From positions 33,752,002 through 33,816,001 of the forward strand of contig OY987242.1 of the NCBI GenBank assembly GCA_963920765.1: a stretch of DNA of 64,000 bases, written 5' to 3'. The translations under genes and the position numbers were made by a program. The notes beneath the pieces were generated by a model. The model saw only the letters and a list, made by a program, of their open reading frames with translations, searched no databases and was not told where the DNA came from. Of this stretch, positions 1 through 11,800 are shown piece by piece. The DNA is from Ulota crispa. Its lineage: Eukaryota > Streptophyta > Bryopsida > Orthotrichales > Orthotrichaceae. Every line of letters begins with the position of its first letter. The stretch's first letter is position 1.

Positions 1-1049
1 ACTCCTGCGCAACAATGTCAGCAACCTACATCCCTCCATTTGAAACCCTCCCTCTTGTGAAATTGCCGTTTCATTTGTTGTTTGCCGCGCCCTAAGCTTT
101 GAGGGTAGAAGTTGCTTGTGTCCAAATGCTGAGGCACTTGTACATATGCAATTCAGTCGTACAAAGGACGAATTGTGTGTTGCGCAATAGAAACTTCCAT
201 CGCAGTCGGCGCCGGTAGCCGGTTGATCCAATCAGAGGGAAATCCTAAACATTTGTGCAAGAGGAAGAGATCCGCTTGCAAGTGAAGTGGTAATTTTGAA
301 AATGCACCATTATTCTCCCGTTTACAATTCTCTGTTTGTAGCTTATCACTGGGATTAACATCAAAAAATCCTCCAAGAATCATGTCTTAGATGTGATTTC
401 TTGCTGCATGCAAATTGCATTTCTTTGCATTCATAAGCGCAACGTTGTTGGAGGGTTTCTATGTGCTTTAGAGATTTGGATTCACTAAAATTGTAGAAGT
501 TTGAGACTTTCATTTGATACGCCGTACAAGGCGGAACCGTTGCAATTTTAATTGCAGTGATGCCATGATTCCATTGTAGTGGTCTAGCAATGCTGAATGT
601 TTAAGGATATATGCGGGCACCCAAGATGCCATCTGAAAGGGCAGGTACGCGAAGGTCAAAGAGGAACTTGGTCCCGCATCAAAGTCAGAGGAGGACCGGC
701 CATAGCATGATCCAGTGATTCCTGGAAGTAGTGCTATGAGTTGAAGCATCTAATACTTAATTAGATTAAGTAGATATACAAATACTGCATAACACATTGG
801 AAATGCTTGCCCATTGGAATTATTATATTTTCTGTGAAACCCTAATTTGAATTTTGTAATAGACACAAAGTACCAATTGAACCAGTCACAACAATGCCGC
901 ATGCAATAACGGTGCTATCCATCATAACTTCAAGGTGAGTTTGAATAGCTTATAGTATAATAAAGAGTGGTAAGTGGAACTTGTCAAATTCTAAGTGCTG
1001 ATTATTGAAACTTTACATTTTGTACAGCGTGAGAATGATGTACTTATAG
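1..1049. other. Stretch without a recognised gene
   Basis: I see no supported coding region here. The only open frames are short, on the minus strand, and resemble no family I know. The last few hundred bases (about 890-1049) may be non-coding leader or intron of the decayed gene that begins near 1050. Confidence 0.4.
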
Positions 1050-4000
1050 TTGAAGCACCCATCACTGCAAGTATTTATTGCACCTGCATCCTTGTCTTGC
1101 ACAGCTTACGATGGTATACCTAACTCAGTCGATCAAGAAATGGCAGCAGCTATGGAGACCATTCAAGAGGTCGGCAGCATCACCTCAACAGCCCCAAGCA
1201 ACAAAGCCGTGAGTTCGGCCAACATGGAAGAGGTTAGTAATTGCATGAATTCAAAATATTCCACTAAAACACTTACACACTAGCATGAACTTGAAATTGT
1301 GAGTACTAAGACCAAGTATCAATTACTTTGGAAGACCTCATTTGCTAATACTCACTATAGCAAATTTTGCAGATGTCTCCGATGAATCTAGGCAACCAAG
1401 TACAATCAATTACGGAGACACCAGGGACTGACAGTAGTATCCAACCTGACATTTTCCAAGGAAGTGATGAGGATAAGCCTGTTGATACAAAAGAGAACGA
1501 AGAGGATGCAAAACTTCTGGAGCAAGACTTGCGCAGGCTGCAAAAAGTAGATGCAGTGAAAATGATTGCGAGCTTGCGAGCTTGCGAATGAAACCAGAGT
1601 CCTTGTACCAAATGAGAGTGCCACTCATCCGACTTGTGCCAATGCCTATGGTAAGGCCAACACTTTTGTGTGACTTACTACTTCTGGAACACGAGTTTGC
1701 ACACGGGTATTGCGATGGATTGCCCATGTTGTACTTGTCAACAACAAATGAGGAGGAAGAGACAATAGATTTTAGTGAAGAGGAGATGAGAACATGGGGG
1801 AAACTATGGCATGAAGAGAACAACTCATTCCTTGAAGCAATTGCTTGTCATCCAGAACTGTTGCATCTAAAGACCCATAAATTATTTGTATGCGACTGGA
1901 ACCATAGGCGCATAATGTGGATGAACCACATCCAAACCCATCATCCGCTTGATCCCCCTTGGTATATATTGGGGGACAGCATAATATTAGAAATAAAGGG
2001 GCACAATGAAGTTCTTATGGAAGTGATGCACAATATCAACAAGTAAGCGACATATTCATAACAACTGGTGAATTGCGAAATGAAATAGTGCTTGTGATTA
2101 TTGAATGAGTTTGAGGTGATACAATCTTGCTCACAAATCTTAATGCAATTGCTATGCAAGCACACTGAAGACTCCCATGTCAAGACCAATCTTGTGCACA
2201 CATTGTATAGGGTACAGAAATACGGCCTCTTACCCACCGAGAAGTTCAAGGAGCTTTTGCGACTTGGAGAGATGAAACAATGTGTGAAGACATCCACTAA
2301 GAAGACTTGGTACACAACTCCTACGGAGGTCTTGGTATCATTTATTTTTTGTGTGAGTATCATATCACTCTTTCCAATATAAGCTCAAGTTTTAGGAATG
2401 GTTGTGCGCGGATCTCTGCACATTGTTGTCAAAGAAGTGCACACCGGACTTACTAATTTCTAATACCAAAATGTAGTTGCTTGACAACTGAATCTCCTAT
2501 GAGCACCTTTGAAGACAAAAGCGCTTCCGAGGGATGTAGTAACCATGTCATATCCAAATTGAAATTCATGTAATACATAAGAATGGCATGGATACTGCAT
2601 CCCCTGCGAGCACCTTTGCCCTCAAAGGTGCTCACGAGGGATGTAGTTGCTGCACCTCATGCTTCAAACAATAATAGCAAAACATCGCTGTGGCGCGGCA
2701 ACTGCATCCCCGCGAGCACCTTTGCCCCCAAAGGTGCTCGCGCGAGATGCAATCGCCGCGCCACAGCAGCAAACGTTGTAAGCCGCGGGGGGATGTGGCG
2801 CGGCGACTGCATCTCCCATGAGCACCTTCACCCCCATAGGTGCTCGCGGGGAATGCAGTTGCCGCGCCACATCCATTGAATAACAAGAACCATATGGAGA
2901 TGTGGTGCGTAGACTGCATCCCCCGCGAGCACCTTCGCCCCTGAAGGTGCTCATAGGGATGCAATAGCCGCATCTCATGCTTCAAACAATAAGAGCAAAA
3001 TGCCGCTATGGCACGGCAACTGCATCCCCCGCAAGCACCTTTGGGGGCAAAGGTGCTCGCGGAGGATGCAGTCGCTGCACCACAGCAGCAAACGTTGTGA
3101 GCCGCATGGAGATGTGGCACAGTGACTGCATCCCTTGTAAGAATCTTTGGGGGCAAAGGTGCTCGCGGGGGATGCAGTTGCCGCACCACATCCATTGAAT
3201 AACGAGAACCTCATTAGGATGTGGCGCGGGTACTGCATCTCCCTCAAGCATCTTTGCCTTCAAAGATGCTCGTGGCAGACACAGCAGCCACTATGTTTTT
3301 TTAACAAGGGTGTAACTAGATATGGTAGTTGGGATTATGCCCACAGGGATTTGGTTTTCACAATTGTGCTGTATTCTGCTTTGCATTGGGACCTCTAATT
3401 TTTGGTTTGCTGAGTTACATAGTAAATGACGCGGGTGTTTAATTGCCCATATTTTTGCTGCCACCATCGATAGAGAATTGCTCTGATTGATTAGGCTTTC
3501 CTTGCCATGTGCTTTGCTTTTGTACTTGGAATTGTCCTCGCTTACTTTTTTGATTATTCAATGTGTTGCGTGTGGCAGATGTTTAGTTGGTGTTACCTTA
3601 AATTTGGTTTATATATAGGCTTGTTTTTATACTTCTGATTCATAATTAGTTGGTGTTTTCTTCTAGGCTTATGGTAGCAAGATGTTTCTATTGCTTTGGA
3701 TTGTGCTGTGCGGAAATTCAATGAGGCCATGCCTTTGGAAGATAAAACCCCCAAAGCCATGGCAAATGCCATGCTAGCAGGTGCAAAAGAAAAGGAAGCC
3801 TTGTACCAAAAATGATGAAGCTCTTGTCCATTGCTAATCCTTCCAACGGGATGGACTTCATTTAGGAGGTAAATTTTGCTGCATCCTTCTATATTCCAGT
3901 TTAGCTATACTTTTTGTGTCCTTTTTTGACATATAGATTCTTGCATTTCAAATTGAGAAGCACTATAACTCAAACAAAGAGGTGGAGATGACTTTAGAGA

Positions 4001-7000
4001 AATTTCATATTGTGGCTAAATGACATACTACTGGCTACCACAAAACTAAATTCTTAAAGTGGTGGAATTCATCCTTACCCTCTCGTGAAGTCAAGCGCTT
4101 TCTGCCTCCACTTGCTATTGAGGACTTCCTAAAATCTTTCTTATGAATGTGCGTTTGGTACTCAAGGGTGAGTTTAATCATTCAATTTGCAACTGCTGTT
4201 TTCTTCAACTTGTTTGGTCCGTATTATTAGTGCACTCATTTTGTGACTTAAGTCATCCTTATTTTATGTGTATTCTTGTCAATTAATGCTAATTGAAGAT
4301 GCTACAATTGCTTTTTACAACAATGTGCTCAGAAAAAACAATATAGAAGTTGATATGTCTATATCACTGGAGCTAGAGACCCTTCCCGTGTATATTGAAG
4401 GATGGCGTTGGAAGATCTGGGACCAAGGCTTTTTACCATATGTAAAGGGAGCAAGTACTTTCAAGAAGGGAGATAATTTCAGCAATTTTGAGGGCTCAAA
4501 GCAGGCTGTTTGACGAGTATTGTTTAGGTAGGAATGCTGATAATGTTCTTCCATTCTTGCATGTGCATTTCTAATATTCCTATTCATTATACATATTTTG
4601 CTGTGATTGTTGCTCAATGTCGTGAGTTTGTTTGAATGCTGCTTCTAGCACTTGTTCATATTTTCTCTTCAACTTAACAAAGCTTTTGTTCTCTATAATG
4701 ACCTTGTTCAACTTAGAGCATAAATGGTAATATGATTGTAGGGGCAATTGCTCTGGCTTAAGGGATTTCTAACTATGCGTTTTTGATTGGTTTCCATTGT
4801 CTTGTGGATTAGATACTTCAAGCACAAGCTTCTTGGGAAGGGGGCTATCAGTTGTAGCTCCTTACCTCCATTTTTGACTACTTGGCTTGACCGCACTTCC
4901 TCTGATTGTATGTTTATAGCAAACCAACTTAAGACTTATACTACTACTCAGTTAAATAGTGGCGGTTGGTTCTTAGACTGCAAGATAGAGTTCACTCACC
5001 CTTCTGAAGTGGCTCTGTGTAAATCACTAGAAGGAAAGGGGGTGATTAATATGGATGTGCACAAGTTTGCTAGTATGGATAATGAAACAAGGGATAAGGC
5101 TATTGAAAAACAAGCTGCTGCTGACACAAAGAAGGAGCTGAAGGAAGCTAGCATAATTAAGCAAAAGGCTTTAAGGAGGTCAAGAAGAGGAAGAAAGCGG
5201 CTGAGCGGGATGCCGAGAAGAAGAAGGGCCCTAAAAATATAGGTAAAACTTCAAAGGCGCCCAGTGCTAAAGCTCTTGACCCCTCGCTCCCTTCACCGTC
5301 TTCTGGATCCCACATGCAAACGCACTCCCAACAGGCACTGAAGAGGAAGAGCATTGTCATCAAGCTCACTGATGAGGAGGAAAACATCCTCCAATGTTCC
5401 AATATTGTCCCGTTAGATGCTATTGCTGATGCAGACGTCCAGGAGATGATCCTAAACATGTCTATGTGCAATGTGATGGATGATATGGAACTAGTTGGTC
5501 CCAACAATTATACTAAAGTGTTAGACTTTCTAAAGAAGGTGTGATTGTATTCTTTCTATTGTTTCTTCAACTATCACTTTGACACTTGTTTTATGTTTCA
5601 ATGTCTTAATGTTGTTTCAAGTTGGGGATTTTCTCAAATATGCGAGGTTGCCTCTGCAGGTAGCTGGAACTAAAGACCGGCGTTTAGATGGGGAGTTAGA
5701 CGGCGATGCTGTTGTTGATCTGGTGCTTCTGGATTGCCCGAAGAATCTTCTAGTACCAATGATCTCAACGTCTGAGACGGATATCCCTTCGTGGAACTTG
5801 GACAAGACCAATGAGCTTATCAATGCAGCATTTGCTTTTGCTGAAAAACACGTGCATGATGATGGGGCGTTGATAGTTTTTCATTCTTTCAGCACAGACT
5901 CCAAGTCTTGTATTGCAGGACTTTGCAAAATTTATGATATGGATGTGAGGAAAGAGTGGCAAGGAACTAATAGACTACATGTGACTTCTGTTATTGACTC
6001 ATCAAAGACTGTGAGTCTTTTCTTTCTTGAATCCTTCTTCACAATTTTTGGTTCTTCTAAAATTAATAATCTCTCCAACTTCTAACGCCTTTTTTTGTTC
6101 ATTTCAGACCCAGAAATTTGGAGTTACGTTGTTGGTGAAGAACCTTGGGGAGGGAAGGCAATCAAACTTTGTTTTTCATAACATGGAGTCAATGCAAGAG
6201 ATGGATTTTGATGTTGGGCAGGATGACACGCTTCTTAATCTTGTTGGTTTGAATGATTTGGCAAAACATGCCTCCATCCCATAGTGAGGACGGCGGCAGA
6301 AGGGAGCCTATTTTTATCAGCTGCTTGTTGAAGCCGCTTCAGAGTATGAGGATGTGGTCATTGATTGTATTGCATCCACTAGTTAATATTTACTTCAATC
6401 TAGTGTTTTTCATGCCATCCATGAAATTAGTTTGATTCTTATTTTCCTAGCTTTTGGTTTGTCTTTTCAGGATCGTCCATTCTGTAATTCAATCCTTAGT
6501 TTGTCTCTACATCTATTAAGTCAATTTGATTTTTTTTTTGATGCTCTGGGTTACTATTTTCAAGAGCGTCCATTGTCGCTTGCCGTGCTAGTGGGCGCAA
6601 CATCCTTGCAATGGAGGCGCAGACGCTCTTTTTGAGGCTATGCTTTGGCCAATGATTTGGATTTCACATGGTGCACCTCCTCCGGTTGAGGCACAGCCAC
6701 TTTCTGTGATACCTGTATCTTAAGATCTGGATAAAGCTGTTATAGTTCCAATGGAGTTCGTTCGCAAAACTAAAGCTAGTAAGTAAGTGTTTTTTGTAAC
6801 CTGTGTCTTCTTATGGTATTCATTTTTATTGGACTTGCTCTAACATTAGTGATAATGTATTTGTTTGATTTGTTCAGCAAACAGAGATGAAGTGTAGGAA
6901 GAAGTTTAGAGGCAAGACCATTACTGATGTATGGGTTAGCTTGGATAAGATGTACTTCTATCCATCTTATGCACATAAAATAGGAAATGCGTTTGAGAAA

Positions 7001-7144
7001 TTTGGTATAAAGAAGTCTTTTGTGAAACCTCCTAAGTTTTCTAAGGATGTATTAGAGTTCATGGATGTAATGGCGATTGAAGAACGTACAGTATCTTTGG
7101 ACCATAGTTCAAGTAACTCTATTGCTGAGACTAGTGAGACTTAG
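1050..7144 (+). pseudogene. Decayed multi-exon gene: ParB-like N-terminal part and amino-methyltransferase-like C-terminal part
   Basis: Coding-like blocks follow one another on the plus strand, many bounded by plausible GT-AG sites: about 1050-1232, 1373-1575, 1576-2042, 2102-2330, 3690-3868, 3930-4150, 4265-4510, 4795-5164, 5165-5538, 5622-6010, 6108-6283, 6300-6382, 6560-6735 and 6885-7144. The block at 1576-2042 carries a D-W-N-H-R-R motif in a setting like the (D)GNHR motif of ParB/sulfiredoxin-like domains. The block at 5622-6010 has VDLVLLDCPKN where amino-methyltransferases have a DPPY motif. It is followed by an AdoMet-motif-like stretch (VVIDCIAST, then ASGRNILAMEA). That order, catalytic motif before AdoMet motif, is the class-beta order. 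The gene is broken by an 8-base duplication at 1568-1583, stops near 3867, 4018 and 6720, a one-base shift near 3818, a shift near 5165, and a two-base shift near 6613. The hairpin array lies in an intron. Domain names come from motif reading only. It could be an old mobile-element gene or a lineage-specific gene family member. Confidence 0.5.
2488..3280. repeat. Tandem array of eight long GC-rich hairpin repeats with three-unit higher-order periodicity
   Basis: About eight imperfect palindromes are centred near 2515, 2618, 2728, 2834, 2940, 3047, 3150 and 3258, about 105 bases apart. Each pairs CTGCATCCCC-CGAGCACCTTTG with its reverse complement around a 4-8 base loop. The best (2791-2875) has arms of about 37 bases. 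The spacers are of three kinds and recur in order: a CTCATGCTTCAAACAATA spacer (2658 and 2973), a CAGCAAACGTTGT spacer (2766 and 3085), and an ATTGAATAACGAGAACC-like spacer (2874 and 3193). This gives a higher-order period of about 318 bases. The array lies in an intron of the decayed gene. It is GC-rich in an AT-rich neighbourhood. Confidence 0.85.
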
Positions 7145-8225
7145 CATTTTGGACTCTTCATACATGAAGAGTAGTTACCTACCTACTTGGATTTATTTCT
7201 TTTATTGAGGTTTGTATGTCTTTGTTTTGTTTTATGAACACCCTATCTTTTTGCTATTCTCTTATTTCATTATTTAGATATTTGGTAAACTTTTTTATGT
7301 ACGGGTGCATGTTTATAATGTGTTTCTAATCCCTAAACCTTATACCCTAAACTACCTTATTTCCACGGTCATAGGTACTTGCCTCTAATTTTCAACAAAA
7401 AAATTTCCCACTCACAAGCTCATGGGCTCATAGGCTCATGTTCATAAGCTCGCCTGCTATCAACCCTGGGCCAAATGGGGTTCTTGGAGGTGTAAAAGTA
7501 GACAAAAAAGACATTGCATGCTCAAGTTTTGGTCTGCCACTCAAGTCCAAATGGAGCTAAAAGTCCAACAAATTTTTTGGATCGGCTTGCTTTTCCTTGA
7601 AGCCTCTAGACTTTGCACCCAAATATTTGAATTTACTATTTTCAATATTAAAACTATTAGTGGGAGTGTATATAGGCATTGTACATTGCATTGTGGATGG
7701 AGGAAGTTTAGATGGGATGGGTTGGAAGCCCACACTTCCATATATAGGGGAGAAAGTTGGTGATATGTCGCTTTTTTTTCTCTCAATTGGGCAAGGTTTT
7801 TGTTGCTCTAAAGTATGAGCGAGCTAGATCCACTTACTTTGAATGACCATAAGTTTTGGAGTTTTTTCCCATTTGAGGAGTTTTTTGTTCCATCAAGTAT
7901 AGCTAGACACGGTCAACCATTAGGTGATTTTTTTTTTTTGGGAAAAAATCACATCAAAGTCCAAAACCCATATTGTGAACTGCTATCCAAATCAACAAAT
8001 ATGAAATTCTCAACAATGGGAATTTTGCATATTTACTTAGATTTGAAATCAGACTAGCTTTAAACTTTTAAATTTTAGTTGGGTATAGAATGACCGGTTT
8101 GGATTGTGTGAATACTTGTTCAACTTTTTAAAAATTGAAAGAATGTGCTGAAGGTTCCTTATTGGAGGTATGCTAAATTTTCTTAGCAAGATGCTTAGGC
8201 AACCTAAATACAATATTTAGTGTAG
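7145..8225. other. Intergenic stretch
   Basis: I see no gene. The first part is probably the former 3' flank of the decayed gene upstream. A few short telomere-like CCCTAAA motifs occur near 7335-7350, too few for an array. The open frames at about 7518-8057 show no conserved motif and no splice context. Confidence 0.4.
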
Positions 8226-8519
8226 GACTTAGGAACGCCCATAAGCGTTAGTGTCCCCATAACTATCACCTTTAAAATCTTAAAAAATTTATGAAAATGA
8301 ATAGATGTAATTACAAGAATATACAACATGTGAACATGAAACCTTAATGTTGATTATGGGTGCAATGGCAATTTGCTCTTTAAAAATTCACAACTTACTC
8401 TCACAGTATCCAAATAATATATTTAAAAGTGCAAACTCATTATTTTCTGTTCCTAATAAGATCCTACAATGTGCTAGCTGCTCATCATGCTCAAAACCCT
8501 GATGGGTGGTCCTACCTTA
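8226..8519 (-). mobile_element. MITE, family C (AAGGTAG-type ends), next to the URH1 5' region
   Basis: This is the reverse complement of the repeat at 30540-30858 over nearly its whole length. It begins at TTAGGAACGCCCATAAGCG and ends at GGGTGGTCCTACCTTA. No coding capacity is visible. Its right end lies about 350 bases before the URH1 start codon, so it may form part of the promoter region. Confidence 0.7.
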
Positions 8520-8873
8520 CGGGCAAACGAACATGTGACCAAGAGAGTGAGAGAGAGGAAGGGAACGGAAAACTCATCCATCAACGTCTGGATGAAAAAG
8601 CGATTGAAGAAAAAGTTCATTCGCCGTCCTTGTGGACCGATGGAGACCAGCGCCGGAGCTGCTGCAGCGCTTTCTTTCCTCCTCTGTAACGGAGAAATCC
8701 ATGCAACTTCAAACGAATCGAGAGAGCCAGCGCTCTCTCTCTCTCCCCCGTCCCTCAGTCAAACACAATCACACACAATCTCTCTCTCTTTGCAACGCCG
8801 CCGAAGAAGTCGCAACTTCATAACACCCAGATCCATTTGAATTTGAATTTCTGGGTGGTGGCAAACCAGCACG
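8520..8873 (+). promoter_or_regulatory. Probable URH1 promoter-proximal region and 5' leader
   Basis: This lies directly upstream of the URH1 start codon. It holds CT-rich tracts at about 8734-8755 and 8777-8792, of the kind often found in plant 5' leaders. I see no clear TATA box and cannot place the transcription start. Confidence 0.4.
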
Positions 8874-11800
8874 ATGGATGCAGCTCGAGAGGCGTCGACG
8901 CAAACGGACGACGACGCCCACGGAGGGATTTCCAACCCCCGAGCAGCTCATCGAAGGAAGGTGATCATCGACACTGACCCCGGCATTGGTATGGCTCCAC
9001 TTCGCCTTTCCCCCTTTACAAGAAACCTCGGGAATCACCCCAGTTCGAGAATCCCCCCTCCCTTGCTCTTTTGAAAATTTGAATTTGCCAAATTCATGCT
9101 TCGCAGCAGGCTCTGTTTTTCAAGGCTATGAGGTGGTGGTGGCTAGCTTGTTTTAAATTTCGAATCTTGTGGAATTTCATACTAATTGTCGATTTCCAAG
9201 GTTTTGGGGTTTGTGTGGAAACCATAACTTTCTTTGCTGAAAATCTTGTAAGAATAATCAGTAAGGTTTTTTTGTAAAACTGCTTATGAAAGAGAGATTT
9301 ACAAAATTCTGCTTATGTTCACATAAATTTTCAAGTACAACACTTTTTTGTTGTGGTTTTTTTTGGCTCATTTGTAAGCTGGTTGAAACCTAATTTGCTA
9401 CCTTAACGCTTAAAAGGACGGTTTTTATCACCTGGATAACAATAAAATACTCTGTAGGATGGAAATAAAGTTGTTTTCCATCTGATTTTTATTAGAAGTG
9501 ATCATAGATGCAAGGTCCTGAGTGTGGAAGGCAAAAAAACAACCTCACCAAATGCACTCTTATCCTTAGGTAACCCATATTGTGAGAAGATTCGTTGACA
9601 TGGTGTTGGGTCCCATGTTGTCCTTCTTTCAATTTTCATGGTGACCAGCCTGGTGTTTAGGGGTTGAGAACATTGGTGTAAATTCTTCAATTATTTTTGA
9701 TCTTTTTGCTACTTGAGAATTTCTGGCATTTCAACAATCTAGCCTCGTGTTTGTTTGTTTGGGAGTTTTTTTGTGAAAAATCTTGGGTGTTTTGATGTTT
9801 GATGAATTTTTATACTTGGTTGTGCAGATGACATGATGGCGATTTTTATGGCATTTCAAGCAAGTGAGGTTGAAGTTATAGGACTTACCACCATTTTTGG
9901 CAACGTAGACACCAAATTGGCGACAATCAATGCCCTCCATCTGGTGAACCTTTTTTTCTTCGTTGTCTTTTTACTAGTTTTTTCTTGTGAAAAGGTTTCT
10001 GAGCTGATCTAAGTGTTTTCTATTGAAATTTGTTACTTTAGTTACTCTTGTTGTTGTTAGTATTGAGAGCCTCTACAATCTTAGCCAAAGAACCAAAAAA
10101 GAATTCTTTGTAACATTGAGTGACTAGCACAAACATTTAGAAACTTTTTTGAGATTCTTGAATACGGTCAAGTCATAAAACTCTCGTGCAAATCCTTCCT
10201 TGTACGTTTCTGACAAATGTTTTTGCATTTACTAGTGCGAGATGGCAGGTTTTACCGACATTCCAGTTGCAGAAGGCCCAGCAGAATCACTACAGGTTTT
10301 TACTGTCATTCCTGTAGACCCATATTTTTTGTGTTTTTCTGGGCATGTGCCTTTTACTGGTACAGTAAAAAGTTTTGAAATTTCTTGTCTTCTGCATTGT
10401 TTAGGGGGTTGTTACTTGACATCGCCATGGAAGTAGTACCAGTATATCCCAAAGTCAATAGCTGCTACTGCTACTGTTCCGTAGTGCTTAAAGTATGCTG
10501 TTGTTAAGGAAAATTTGGAAAGCATTTTGCTTTAAGGGTAACTGCAGCTCCTTCTTATGCAAAGTTCTGAGAGCCTTTTTTTTCTTTTATTCTTTGTCCA
10601 AGTAGTTCTCTGGACTTGCATTGACTCTTTTATTTTTTCTTCTTCTTTCTTCATTGGGATATTTGAACAGTGTGTGGAACCTCGAATTGCATATTTCGTT
10701 CACGGATCAGACGGACTTGGAGAAACTCACCAAGCCAGCCCCAAAGGCCAAAAGCTACCAATTAGTGCTCCAGACTTTCTCGTGGAGAAAACAGCAGAGT
10801 TTCCTGGCGAAGTAACAGTGGTTGCTCTGGGACCTCTCACCAACATCGCTCTGGTTAGTAGTTGTTAGAAAGTTGTGTTTTCGAAGAGTTTTTTGAAATA
10901 TTCTGGTTTTACTGAAAATCTTATTTTGAAGGTGTTTGTGTTTAGAATCTCGTGGTATATTGAAAAAGCTGCAAAAAACCAGGAAAAGCACTATCTTATG
11001 CATGTCCTTTTTTTGTTTTTGCAGGCGATTCAGAAAGACCCTGGTTTTCGCAAGAATCTTGGGCAACTGGTGGTCCTTGGCGGAGCCTTCAATGCATGTG
11101 GAAATGTGAATGCTGCTGCAGAAGCCAATGTAAGTTTGAAAAAGCAAAAGTCTCATTCTAGAAACGTGAGGATCAAGCCCCCCCCCCCCCCCCCCCCCAT
11201 TAGTTTGAGTTGCCCTAATTTGGTTTTGCTCTTGCATGGTCAATTTGAAGAGTAATCAATATCTAAGTAGTGTTTTCTGGCGGGCCTTTTTTGTTTTTTT
11301 GTTTTTTTGTTTTCTAAGTCACACGGGGGTTTTTGGTTAAATTGCAGATTTTTGGTGACCCTGAAGCTGCAGATATTGTTTTCACAGCAGGGTTAAACAC
11401 TATTGCAATAGGCTTAAACTTGACCACTCAGGTGGTGTTTAGTGGTAATCTCTCTCTCTCTCTCTCTGGTGTCGTCTTCTTGCATTTTAAACATGTAGCA
11501 ACATTAAACATAGAGCCAGGGACAAGAAAGATCCTTTCCTCATTGAGACCCTTCCCTTCGTCATCAAATTTTATAGACTAAATGCACATTTTGAAAACCG
11601 AGAAAGGGAAACAAATTTTGTTAAAATCTGAAGTGTATTGATTAGGGGAAGTTTAGGAAATTTTTTTTGAGAAAAACATGTAAATCACGGTTAGAAGGCT
11701 CTGGAAGTCACTACAAGAAGTCCACCACTCACCAATCTAGTCACAATCTATAAGTTGCTTGCTTGAGTTCAGTGCTTTCAAGTTCTAAAATAGCAATGTA

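Noticed and set aside
2632-3263. Overlapping open frames on both strands with Cys/His/Ala-rich repeated peptides
   Set aside because: They follow entirely from the GC-rich hairpin array. The peptides repeat with the DNA unit and occur in several frames on both strands.
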